Positions 47,376 to 54,980 of a stretch of DNA of 58,903 nt are shown here, piece after piece. Location of the stretch: assembly GCA_012517065.1 (NCBI GenBank), contig JAAYVR010000227.1, positions 1 through 58,903 of the forward strand, in the 5' to 3' direction. Origin of the DNA: Verrucomicrobiota bacterium. GTDB lineage: Bacteria > Verrucomicrobiota > Verrucomicrobiia > Limisphaerales > J093. A model generated the notes under the pieces. It was not told where the DNA came from. It saw only the letters and a list, made by a program, of their open reading frames with translations, and did no database searches. Numbering within the stretch: the stretch's first letter is position 1; each line of letters opens with the position of its first letter. Position numbers and translations under genes: made by a program.

Positions 47376-49586
47376 ATGCGAATACTAGCAAACAAGTGTT
47401 CAGTGGCTCTTGTTGTAGTTGGGTTTTGTCACTTCACGTTCTCTGTGTTGGGCGCGGACGTGGTGCTCAACGAAGTAATGGCCGTCAATCACACAACCAT
47501 TGTCAATGGCGGGAAAACGCCCGACTGGATCGAGCTTTACAACACTACTTCGACCCCAAAAGACCTTGGCGGGATGAGTCTCAGCGACGACGCCGCATTG
47601 CCCCGGAAGTTTGTTTTTCCTGCAAACACGATTGTCGATGGAAACTCGAGGATTGTGATCTGGTGTGACGATGACCTTGGCGCGCCCGGAATTCACACTG
47701 GATTTGCCCTCTCAGCCACCGGCCAGCGTTTAACCCTCTACTCCGCAGATGCGGTCCCAAAACAAATCGACGCCGTCGAGTTCGGCCTTCAGTTACAGGA
47801 CTTGTCAATAGGCCGTGTGCCGGACGGTTCCGGCTCATGGCAGCTCTGCAAACCTACCCCGTGGATGCCCAACTCGGCCCAGCAACTCGGCTCGAGATCA
47901 AGACTCCGCATCAACGAGTGGATGGCATCCTCGAGCGCAGGTGACGACTGGTTCGAGCTCTACAACGGCGATTCGCTCCCCGTCGCTTTGGGCGGACTCA
48001 CATTTACCGATACTCCCACCGAACCTGGCAAATCGATCGTTCCTGCGTTGAGTTTCATTGCACCCCTCGGTTTTCAGTTGTTCTGGGCCGACCAAAAGCC
48101 ATATCTCGGCGCAGATCACGTCGATTTCAAACTTGGCGCCGGTGGCGAAAGCATCGGGATTTACTCCGGATCAACTGCACTTGACCTCGTCAACTTCGGC
48201 CAACAGCAAACCGACGTCAGCATGGGCCGCCTCCCAGACGGGTCGGCTACTTTTGTGTTCTTCACAAAAACAGTCTCTCCGGGCGAAAGCAACTACATGC
48301 TCTTGACAAATATCGCCATCAACGAAGTCCTCGCTCACACTGATTTGCCAATGGAGGACGCTGTGGAACTGCTAAACCTAACCTCTAACCAAATCGACAT
48401 CTCAGGTTGGTACCTCAGCAACAGCGAAAACGAACCGATGAAATACCGAATACCAAACGGCACGGTCGTTCCTGCAAATGATTACTTGGTGTTTTATGAG
48501 TACCAATTCAACAGTCAATCAAGCCCGACCGCGTTCACCTTCAATTCCGCGCACGGCGACAACGTTGTCCTGTCAGAAGCCAAGAACGGCGCGTTGACCG
48601 GTTATCGCATCAGCCAAAAGTTTCCCGCTTCCGCCAATGGAGTGTCGTTCGGCCGGGTCATCACCAGTGTCGGAACAGACTTCGCGCCATTGATCAGCCC
48701 AACGTTCGGGGTGGACAATCCGCAAACCGTCGCTGAGTTCAGGACCGGCAAGGGCGCGGCAAACACCGGCCCGCAAGTCGGCCCCGTCGTAATAAACGAA
48801 ATCATGTACCACCCACCCGACATCGTCACCGCCACCAGCACAAACGACAATGTCCTCGACGAATACATCGAGCTCCGCAACATCACTTCATCCGAGGTGC
48901 TGCTGTTCGATCCGGTGTACCCGGCCAACACATGGCGATTGGATAACGCCGTGACATTCGCGTTCGCCATGGGCACCAAAATCCCGCCTGGCGGACTCAT
49001 CCTTGTCGTCGGATTCAACCCGCAGTCCAACGCCAGCCAACTGGCGGCGTTCCGCGCCAAATACAACATCACAGACGACACGCGAATCTATGGGCCTTGG
49101 TCCGGTAAACTCAGCAATGACGGCGAAACAGTTGAACTGCTGCGACCCGATGTGCCCCAGGCGCCGCCTCACCCTGATGCAGGCTATGTTCCGTATGTCC
49201 CCGTGGACAGAATCAAATACTCCGACACCGCTCCTTGGCCCGTTCAAGCCGACGGTCTAGGACCTTCTCTTCAGAGGTTAAACGGGAACAGCTACGGCAA
49301 TGACCCCGCTAATTGGTTCGCAAACATGCCCTCCCCAGGCCGTGACAACGCTCCCGTCCAAATCGCCTCTGTCGAAGTTTCTGACAGCCGGTTCGTCATG
49401 TCGTTCACGACCTTTCCCAAGCTCGCCTATTCGGTTGAAGCTTCGGATAGCCTGATCGCACCGAGCTGGACGCGTGTTGCCGAATACCCCGCAACGCCCA
49501 CTCCGCAGCAACGTCAGTTCATCGACACCATCGCGCCCAACCAAAACCACAGATTCTACCGTATTGTTGCGACTGCAGCCCCCTGA
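47376..49586 (+). CDS. secreted multi lamin-tail-domain protein
   Basis: 736 aa with a signal peptide (SVALVVVGFCHFTFSVLGA). Four lamin-tail (LTD) domains can be recognised by their openings: VVLNEVMAVNH (about 28), LRINEWMASS (about 176), IAINEVLAHT (about 312) and VVINEIMYHP (about 473). Each has a D-W-IELYN-type strand. The last about 60 residues (YSVEASDSL, WTRVAEY, FIDT, FYRIV) match the C-terminal domain of two other secreted proteins in this window. Proteins of this type in Verrucomicrobiota often carry CotH kinase domains, but none is present here. Likely a surface or matrix protein. Confidence 0.82.
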   Translation: MRILANKCSVALVVVGFCHFTFSVLGADVVLNEVMAVNHTTIVNGGKTPDWIELYNTTSTPKDLGGMSLSDDAALPRKFVFPANTIVDGNSRIVIWCDDDLGAPGIHTGFALSATGQRLTLYSADAVPKQIDAVEFGLQLQDLSIGRVPDGSGSWQLCKPTPWMPNSAQQLGSRSRLRINEWMASSSAGDDWFELYNGDSLPVALGGLTFTDTPTEPGKSIVPALSFIAPLGFQLFWADQKPYLGADHVDFKLGAGGESIGIYSGSTALDLVNFGQQQTDVSMGRLPDGSATFVFFTKTVSPGESNYMLLTNIAINEVLAHTDLPMEDAVELLNLTSNQIDISGWYLSNSENEPMKYRIPNGTVVPANDYLVFYEYQFNSQSSPTAFTFNSAHGDNVVLSEAKNGALTGYRISQKFPASANGVSFGRVITSVGTDFAPLISPTFGVDNPQTVAEFRTGKGAANTGPQVGPVVINEIMYHPPDIVTATSTNDNVLDEYIELRNITSSEVLLFDPVYPANTWRLDNAVTFAFAMGTKIPPGGLILVVGFNPQSNASQLAAFRAKYNITDDTRIYGPWSGKLSNDGETVELLRPDVPQAPPHPDAGYVPYVPVDRIKYSDTAPWPVQADGLGPSLQRLNGNSYGNDPANWFANMPSPGRDNAPVQIASVEVSDSRFVMSFTTFPKLAYSVEASDSLIAPSWTRVAEYPATPTPQQRQFIDTIAPNQNHRFYRIVATAAP

Positions 49587-49787
49587 GCAATCTCCAAACA
49601 GCACTGCTGACCACGGCGCGCCGGGGAGGCCGCGCCTGCCTTGATGAAACCTTCCACAACGTGGGGCGCACGGCCGCTTGCGCGCCGAAGGTAATTCTTT
49701 CAGCCCTAAATGTGACTCCCGCAGGCCCGTGAGCCTTTCCTTAGCCGCAACTCTGCGCCAAGGAAGGGCGGTCGCGCCCCCGCCCCG
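49587..49787. other. start of the 1.06-kb gene-free stretch before the element genes
   Basis: Contains no gene or terminator that I can support. From 49788 the stretch continues with family D copy 4, then the left attachment site and the non-coding left end of the element up to 50646. Confidence 0.4.
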
Positions 49788-50128
49788 AAAACAACGTGCC
49801 TGTCACCATATCGGCATGCGCGGAGTTCCCGCACGTAGTTCAGCAGCCGCGGATTGGAACAAGGGGCGGTCTGCGGGCCATGCTGCAATCTTGATGGCAA
49901 CACCCAAACAATGAGCCTGTCACTCTATTTGAATTCTTTGGATGTCTGCGGATGCAGGCTGCACGTACCGAATCAGTTCGTTAGCCGCCGCATTCGTTTG
50001 CCAATGGACGAAGTGGCCGCGGATCGACTGCGTTTCAGAAGGGCGGACGAGGTGCCGAGATCAGCCATCACCCGTTGCACATTACAACACCGAATGCTCG
50101 GCAAATCTAAAAGACGAAGGCTCTCTGA
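49788..50128 (+). repeat. composite repeat, family D, copy 4 (long form)
   Basis: AACAACGTGCCTGTCACCAT, CATATCGGCATGCG, GCAGCCGCGGATTGGAACAA, AATGAGCCTGTCACTCTATT, then the second half with GTACCGAATCAGTTCGTTAG and AGCCGCCGCATTCGTTTGCC. It ends within a few bases of the left end of the integrated element and so was the original downstream neighbour of tRNA-Gln. Confidence 0.72.
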
Positions 50129-50130
50129 AA

Positions 50131-50165
50131 GGCTTTTTTGGCTGTCCGACCAGGATTCGAACCTG
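50131..50165 (-). other. attL: left attachment site
   Basis: 35 bp identical to 56334-56368, reading GGCTTTTTTGGCTGTCC at the left. It contains the 3' end and most of the T arm of tRNA-Gln only, so it is the displaced copy. Confidence 0.92.
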
Positions 50166-50342
50166 AAAATTCGGCCGTTTTCGCTTGCGTTTCGTTGCTC
50201 ATGGTTTGCCTTTCGTTGCACATCATTGCATAAACAGAATGCCATTTTGTGCAGTACTGTCAAGGGTTTTCTGTGTTTTTATGTGCAAGAATGTGAAGAA
50301 ATCCTTGTGCGATACCGTGTCAGCCCAAAAGTCGAACCTTGT

Positions 50343-50361
50343 TGTGTCAAATTTGTGTCAG
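50343..50361 (+). other. arm-type repeat, left end of element
   Basis: TGTGTCAAATTTGTGTCAG, two direct TGTGTCA boxes 10 bp apart. The identical 19 bp lie near the other end at 56290-56308. Shared short boxes inside both ends are expected of integrase arm-binding sites. The 50166-50646 stretch around it also has two TTTCGTTGC boxes (about 50188 and 50211) and no convincing gene. Confidence 0.6.
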
Positions 50362-50530
50362 AGCCACCCGGCTCGATAGACCAACCCGCAAATCGGCATG
50401 ACAGCCCGCCGCCATTTAGCCAGGCTCGACGATTCGACGGCGGCAAGTGTGGACATAGCCGGCTCGAAACAAAACGCGCCAGAACGGCTTTTAGGTGGCT
50501 TGCCGGCGATTGTCACACATACGCTGACAA

Positions 50531-50570
50531 ATGCAAAAGGCCGGTCAGACCCGCGCTCGCCTGACCGGCC
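50531..50570 (-). terminator. intrinsic terminator of the element operon
   Basis: On the minus strand GGCCGGTCAG (50570-50561) pairs perfectly with CTGACCGGCC (50548-50539) around 12 nt, followed by TTTTGCATTTG. It lies about 77 bp after the DUF5681 gene. Confidence 0.8.
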
Positions 50571-50646
50571 CAACCGCCGCCGAGAGAAACTAAGTGACAA
50601 AAAAGCTCGGCAGCGTTCACGCTACGTGCACCCGCACGCGCGCAAA

Positions 50647-51123
50647 TCATCCAGAATTGCCTGGCACGCCAGCCCCGCCAGCCGGCTCCTGGGCAGGCTC
50701 CTGGCCAGCCGGCACGGGCAATGCCGGCACGGCGCCTGATTCGACGAGCACAATGTCTTCAAATTTCGCTCGCAAAATCTCACGGACTTCATCCGGCGGA
50801 ATCTCGAACGGCGGCACGCCGACAGCAACGTTGACAGTCGATTCTTGCCCCACACCAAGCTCGCCAAGCAATTGCGCGCACACCTTGATGGCGGCAACAT
50901 CGCCCAGCACAGCCTTATCAATCAAAGCTTGAACGATTGCCTTCGTTTGACCTGGGTTGGCCCGCAAATGACGCAGCAACGCAACCTTCAACGAGACCGC
51001 GCCCTTGCGGCGGCCCGACGGATTGCCGCTAACGCCTTTTCGCCAGAGATACGGCTTCAATTGCTCCGGCACACGGTCCGACATCTGCGTGTTCTTAGTC
51101 TGCAAACCACTTTGGTCACTCAT
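50647..51123 (-). CDS. DUF5681 protein, small-terminase-like
   Basis: 158 aa from the ATG at 51123, chosen because it overlaps the preceding stop (ATGA, 51123-51120); a frame to 51237 would run far into that gene. The N-terminal YLWRKGVSGNPSGRRKG is the DUF5681 signature, seen in phages and mobile elements and often next to terminase genes. A helical middle (LLRHLRANPGQTKAIVQALI, VCAQLLGELG) resembles small terminase oligomerisation helices. The tail is rich in Pro, Ala, Gly and Glu and is probably disordered. A DNA-recognition role in packaging is inferred. No large terminase is present. Last gene before a strong terminator. Confidence 0.68.
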   Translation of the reverse strand: MSDQSGLQTKNTQMSDRVPEQLKPYLWRKGVSGNPSGRRKGAVSLKVALLRHLRANPGQTKAIVQALIDKAVLGDVAAIKVCAQLLGELGVGQESTVNVAVGVPPFEIPPDEVREILRAKFEDIVLVESGAVPALPVPAGQEPAQEPAGGAGVPGNSG

Positions 51124-51647
51124 GGATGTAAGAGCCTCCACCTGGTCAATTCGTCGGCCGCCTGGGCGAGCCACAACCAGCTCGGCAACGTTCGATGCTC
51201 CGGCCCGGCATGCTCGAACAAACGCGCTGCCCGCCATTCAGCCCATTCGCGGCTCTCGAACACTGTCAACCTATCCAGCCCTGGCGGCTTGAACGCCTGG
51301 CCGATTAACTCGGATGCTTCGGCCATCGAAAAGTTTGGCACCGGCCCCGGCGGCAGGTTTACCGGCGGCGTCTTATGCTTTTGAAAGTACGCCAACAGCT
51401 CATCCGCAAACATCTCGACGACCCGGCGCACATCGGCCGGCGGCCGGCAACCGTCGTCGTCAAGCACGATAATATCGGACGGCTCCGCCCAGCCGACGCG
51501 CCAACCTCGCACACGCAACCAACAAACGAGAATAACCGCCTGCCGGCCCGGCTCGGCGGGCAAACTCGCGGCATGAAACGGTCCAAGCAACTTGCCCAGT
51601 AAATCGCGGCGGCGTTTCTCGAAGTTTTTGGTTAGGCTGTCAGTCAT
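51120..51647 (-). CDS. element protein, unknown
   Basis: 175 aa, soluble. It begins with a basic helix (TKNFEKRRRDLLGKLLGPFH), has a Trp-rich strand region (LRVRGWRVGWAEPSDIIVLDDDG) and ends with Trp-rich helices (REWAEWRAARLFEHAG, WLWLAQAADELTRWRLL). I do not recognise a family. It starts right after the box array at 51661-51790 and overlaps the DUF5681 gene by 4 bp, so the two are probably a unit whose promoter or control site lies in the array. Confidence 0.7.
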   Translation of the reverse strand: MTDSLTKNFEKRRRDLLGKLLGPFHAASLPAEPGRQAVILVCWLRVRGWRVGWAEPSDIIVLDDDGCRPPADVRRVVEMFADELLAYFQKHKTPPVNLPPGPVPNFSMAEASELIGQAFKPPGLDRLTVFESREWAEWRAARLFEHAGPEHRTLPSWLWLAQAADELTRWRLLHP

Positions 51648-51660
51648 GACTCACCCCCCC

Positions 51661-51790
51661 CTGGAAAGAATGGCAGGAATAAATCGCGCCCCTGGCAGTT
51701 TGGCTGTGAAAGAATACCCTGTAAGGGTATTCTTTCCAGCCCTGCCAGAACTGCCCTGGAAAGAACTTGGAAAAAATAAATTCTTTCCAG
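51661..51790. promoter_or_regulatory. iteron-like array: candidate origin or operator of the element
   Basis: The 147-bp gap between two genes holds four perfect copies of CTGGAAAGAA: 51661-51670 (+), 51730-51739 (-), 51756-51765 (+) and 51781-51790 (-). A fifth, with one inserted base, lies at 51704-51714 (+). The last four start 26, 26 and 25 bp apart. Two pairs form inverted repeats: GAAAGAATACCC/GGGTATTCTTTC (51708-51736, perfect 12-bp stem, extended by GGCTG/CAGCC) and a pair flanking a 15-bp A-rich centre (51766-51780). It lies directly after the replication-type ATPase gene. An origin bound by that protein or an operator are both possible. Confidence 0.7.
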
Positions 51791-51794
51791 GCTG

Positions 51795-53441
51795 TCATGC
51801 ACGTTTGCCGCCATTGAAACTTTCCCAAACTTTTCTGCCTTCATCTGTGATTGCTTGCCGGATGCCGTGTTCGTCTTCAACCGTCTGAATCCAACCGCTC
51901 GCCCGCATCGCCCTGGCATAATTGCAAAGTGTCCTTCGTACCAGGCCGCACTCATCCGCCCAACTCGACATGGTCAACGGCCCGCGCTCGATCAATGCGC
52001 CCAAAAATTGTCGGCTATCATGTTCTGGCTTACGCCCGCCACCTGGCTTGCGAAGCCGTGTTGGATCAAGCCCGGCTTGGCGTTCAAACAATGGGTAATT
52101 CCACCGTACAACAAATTCCTCGACCGGCGGGAACGATCGCAATGTTGCTTCCACAACAAAATGATCGTCCAGTTCGTGCCGTGTCAACGTCGCAATCCCG
52201 TCCGGCGCCCTTGAAAATACACTGCTTCCAGCAACTCGATCGATTGAAAACTTCTGGCTCGGATCTCCTTTGGCGTAGTGCGCCACGAAGACGACTGCAC
52301 ATTGCCCTTCGACAGCCACCCGCTCAATGCAACGCATGATCAAAGCGACGTCGGTTTGCGTTCGCTCATCCGTGGTCTCGCCGTAAACCCTGTAAACCGG
52401 ATCAATCAGAATCAGCCCGACTCTGAGCCTCCAAACTTCTGACAAAATGTCGGATACAAGCTGATCGATCGACCGCGTGCTACCCCGCAGAAACATTGCA
52501 GACACAGCGCCCGGCCGCATCGTGATGCCCCTGGCTTCGGCTATGGCCGACAACCTACCCGCGAGCATCCAATCGGCCAACTCAAATGACAAATACAGCG
52601 TGTTCACTGGCTGAGGCACGGTAAACCCAAGCCACGGGATGCCGTGTGAAATGCACATCAACATGTCGAGCGCGAACCAGCTTTTAAACGATTTGCTCTG
52701 GCCGCCGATCATCATCACGTCAGCTTGATGCAGCAGTCCATCAACGAGAACCGGCGGCTCGGCCGGCGGATCAGCAAGCAACTCTGACACGTCAACGGCC
52801 GGCATCGAGCTTGGGATTTGTCGCTGAAGGTAACGGCCGGCATCGATCAGCCCGGCCAACACGTGGCCGGCAGGAACATCGCCCAATGCGGCGCGCGCCT
52901 CGTCCATCATGGCGAGCAGACGGCGTTTGACGTGCGCGTCCAGAACATCGCGTAGATGATGCTCAAGCAACTCTCCTTCGCCCAAAGATTTCTCCGGCAA
53001 TGATGACGCCCAGGCCAAAAATCTCGCAGAAATCTCCGGGTTTTTGGTCAGCGCCAACGCCCGTTTTTCGAAGTGCAAGCAAATCGTCGGAAAGTCCAAA
53101 TGCGCGCCTGATTGTGCCAAGTCCTTGATCGTGTCAAACAGAAGTTTGCAACGTTCGTCGTTGAAGGGAACATCGCCGTTCAATCTTGCCAGCGTTCGTG
53201 GGATCAGCGTCGGCTCTTCCAACAAGGCACCGAGTACGACGCACTCAGACATTGAAGCATCCGGCAATTCTGCTGTGCTCGCGGGCAAGCTCGGCGCCGC
53301 CCGGCTTGGCACTCGATCATAGTCGCGCTCGTTCGCGCACAACACCCAGCCGTTGCGCCGAATTTTCCATTGCCACCATTGATTCAGCGCCCAGTCAAAA
53401 ATTCGGAACGCGCCCTCTGAGACTTTTTCAAAAACATTCAT
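51795..53441 (-). CDS. element replication ATPase (DnaB-N plus RepA-like AAA domain)
   Basis: 548 aa from the ATG at 53441; an in-frame TTG lies 9 bp upstream. Residues about 60-190 resemble the DnaB N-terminal helical domain (SECVVLGALLEEPTLIPRTL). Residues about 235-430 form a RecA/RepA-type ATPase with Walker A GGQSKSFKS (Ser-Phe replacing the usual Gly before Lys) and Walker B LILIDPVYR, plus a VVFVAHYAK sensor strand. The C-terminal about 90 residues look like a winged helix (LTMSSWADECGLVRRTLCNYA). Proteins of this layout are replicative helicases or initiators of phages, plasmids and satellites. Starts 74 bp after the previous gene; its stop adjoins the 10-bp box array. Confidence 0.8.
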   Translation of the reverse strand: MNVFEKVSEGAFRIFDWALNQWWQWKIRRNGWVLCANERDYDRVPSRAAPSLPASTAELPDASMSECVVLGALLEEPTLIPRTLARLNGDVPFNDERCKLLFDTIKDLAQSGAHLDFPTICLHFEKRALALTKNPEISARFLAWASSLPEKSLGEGELLEHHLRDVLDAHVKRRLLAMMDEARAALGDVPAGHVLAGLIDAGRYLQRQIPSSMPAVDVSELLADPPAEPPVLVDGLLHQADVMMIGGQSKSFKSWFALDMLMCISHGIPWLGFTVPQPVNTLYLSFELADWMLAGRLSAIAEARGITMRPGAVSAMFLRGSTRSIDQLVSDILSEVWRLRVGLILIDPVYRVYGETTDERTQTDVALIMRCIERVAVEGQCAVVFVAHYAKGDPSQKFSIDRVAGSSVFSRAPDGIATLTRHELDDHFVVEATLRSFPPVEEFVVRWNYPLFERQAGLDPTRLRKPGGGRKPEHDSRQFLGALIERGPLTMSSWADECGLVRRTLCNYARAMRASGWIQTVEDEHGIRQAITDEGRKVWESFNGGKRA

Positions 53442-53524
53442 GCCGATCAAAGTTCATGCCGATGTTCTTTTTTTGTGGAGCGTGCGGACTCGGCATGAAA
53501 CATCCGCACGCCCCGTGTTTCGCC

Positions 53525-54010
53525 TCAGTGCCCGTCCGGCGAAAAAATTCTGCGCAACGGCACCGTCGGCCCGGTCACAACGAACATTTGGCCCTCGTTC
53601 GCGGCAGCCAGGCTCGACGTTGACGTGCCGGCAACCGGATACGTGCCGCTCAAAATCGCATTTGCGAATTGTTCGGCCTGGCTTTTGCTGGGATAAACGT
53701 AGCGTTTTTGTTCACGCCCGACTTTGTGCACAACCATGTACTTGTTCGTTCGAGCATCATGCTCAATACGGACGTCGCCCGGTACAACTTTCTCGTTGCC
53801 GGCGGCTTTGCCCAGCCCTGTTTCGAGCTTTTTGCTGCTGCCCCAGCCGAATCGCGCCGCCAGCGCTTGCGCCAGAAACTTGTATTCGACGGAAGGCACG
53901 ACTACAGCGCCGTTCACGATGATGCGATAAGTGCCGTCCGAGTTTTTGGTGATTCGGATTTCAAGCGGCCCATTATTCAGTGATGGAGTTTTAGTCGATG
54001 TCATTGGCAT
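53525..54010 (-). CDS. element protein, unknown
   Basis: 161 aa, basic, mostly beta: EIRITKNSDGTYRIIVNG, VRIEHDARTNKYMVVHKVG and RYVYPSKSQAEQFANAILSG. The last part suggests a small nucleic-acid-binding domain, but no family is recognised. It overlaps the preceding gene by 20 bp. The ATG at 54004 (MTSTKTPS) is an alternative start. Confidence 0.7.
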   Translation of the reverse strand: MPMTSTKTPSLNNGPLEIRITKNSDGTYRIIVNGAVVVPSVEYKFLAQALAARFGWGSSKKLETGLGKAAGNEKVVPGDVRIEHDARTNKYMVVHKVGREQKRYVYPSKSQAEQFANAILSGTYPVAGTSTSSLAAANEGQMFVVTGPTVPLRRIFSPDGH

Positions 54011-54608
54011 TCCTCAGTTGTCTGTTTTCAGGAATGGTTTGAAAAATTGCGGGCAGCTCGCCGGCCAAAATGCGCTCGATTTGATCGAGCAAACGCTCGG
54101 CGCCCACCGGCGCCTCGACTGGTGGCCGGCATTGGGATTGATGCTGAAATTCTCGCAACGCCTTAACCCTGGGCAATTGCATAATCCAGTCCTCGACTCG
54201 CCAGTCGAGAATCCACGGTTTGATCGACTCGGCCGCCTCGTGCTCGATGCTCGCCACAATCGGATCAAGCGCACGTGAAAATTCGGTCAATGCATCTTCA
54301 AGCTCACTACGCAAATTTTGCCGCAAGCCGGCTCGACGCCGTTCGGCCGCGTGCAGCGCCTCACGCAACACGCCCGGCCGGGCACGCAACTCGACAACGC
54401 GCTTAATCGCGTCCTCGCTGAAATCGGAAATCGGCGTTTGAAGCGCCGCGGTTTCAGCCTGTGCGAGCATCTGTTGGCCGCGCTCGATGTCATGCTCAGC
54501 TTTTGAGTACTCGGACAACGCCTGGCGCAACCGCTCGGCGGCTTGTTGAAGTCTCGCCCTCGATTCGACGGTCAAAGCCGGCCCGCCGGTGTTCGTGGTT
54601 GCGTTCAT
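53991..54608 (-). CDS. element coiled-coil protein, unknown
   Basis: 205 aa from the ATG at 54608, which overlaps the HTH-gene stop (ATGA); a frame to 54695 would overlap far more. Residues about 15-130 are a long charged helix or coiled coil (RARLQQAAERLRQALSEYSK, RREALHAAERRRAGLRQNLR-type pattern). The end is more mixed (WILDWRVEDWIMQLPRVKAL). The family is not recognised. Its place between the HTH gene and replication gene suggests an accessory role in replication or regulation. Confidence 0.7.
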   Translation of the reverse strand: MNATTNTGGPALTVESRARLQQAAERLRQALSEYSKAEHDIERGQQMLAQAETAALQTPISDFSEDAIKRVVELRARPGVLREALHAAERRRAGLRQNLRSELEDALTEFSRALDPIVASIEHEAAESIKPWILDWRVEDWIMQLPRVKALREFQHQSQCRPPVEAPVGAERLLDQIERILAGELPAIFQTIPENRQLRNANDID

Positions 54609-54856
54609 TCGACTTTCCTCCTTTGCGAGTTGGCCAACGTGAGAACAGTGCCGCGCCTTTGGTTGGACAACAACGCGCCGCGAACGGATTCCCAATCGTA
54701 CAAAACGCGCCGTGTTAGTTTGATGAATGGCAGCCTGCCTTCACGCCGCAGCGCATAAAGCGTTCGGCGCGAAATCGGCAGCCTACTTAATAACTCATTT
54801 TCACTCAGTAACCTGTTTTCGCTTGTTGTTTCTGATCTCATAATGTTTGTACTCAT
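54605..54856 (-). CDS. small HTH protein, probable excisionase/regulator
   Basis: 83 aa from the ATG at 54856; Met at 54841 is an alternative. One MerR/Xis-type helix-turn-helix: LLSENELLSRLPISRRTLYA, then LRREGRLPFIKLTRRVLYD and a basic end. Proteins of this size beside a tyrosine integrase usually act as excisionase or as the operon regulator. The ATG is about 10 bp after a candidate -10 box, so the transcript would be almost leaderless. A dyad overlaps the -35 box. Confidence 0.8.
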   Translation of the reverse strand: MSTNIMRSETTSENRLLSENELLSRLPISRRTLYALRREGRLPFIKLTRRVLYDWESVRGALLSNQRRGTVLTLANSQRRKVE

Positions 54857-54865
54857 AACAGGCAC

Positions 54866-54898
54866 TTTATCACGCAACTTGTTACTTGGCGTCAAGTA
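54866..54898 (-). promoter_or_regulatory. candidate promoter and operator of the element operon
   Basis: Minus-strand TTGACG (54895-54890) and GATAAA (54871-54866) with an 18-bp spacer. The perfect dyad TACTTG-GCGT-CAAGTA (54883-54898, plus strand) covers the -35 box, as a repressor site would. Confidence 0.45.
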
Positions 54899-54919
54899 CC
54901 TCAGAAATAGCAACAATGA

Positions 54920-54955
54920 GAAAACCCGCGTCGTTATTGAACGAAACGCGGGTTT
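54920..54955 (-). terminator. terminator downstream of the element integrase
   Basis: AAAACCCGCGT (54920-54930) and ACGCGGGTTTT (54945-54955) form a perfect 11-bp stem with T/A runs on both strands. On the minus strand it ends integrase transcription 25 bp after the stop and separates it from the HTH-led operon. Confidence 0.8.
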
Positions 54956-54980
54956 TGCCCAAAGCGTTTTGTGTTTTTGG

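Noticed and set aside
50358-50600. 80-aa minus-strand frame at the left end of the element
   Set aside because: It runs through the operon terminator hairpin and the arm-type repeat and has no family features.
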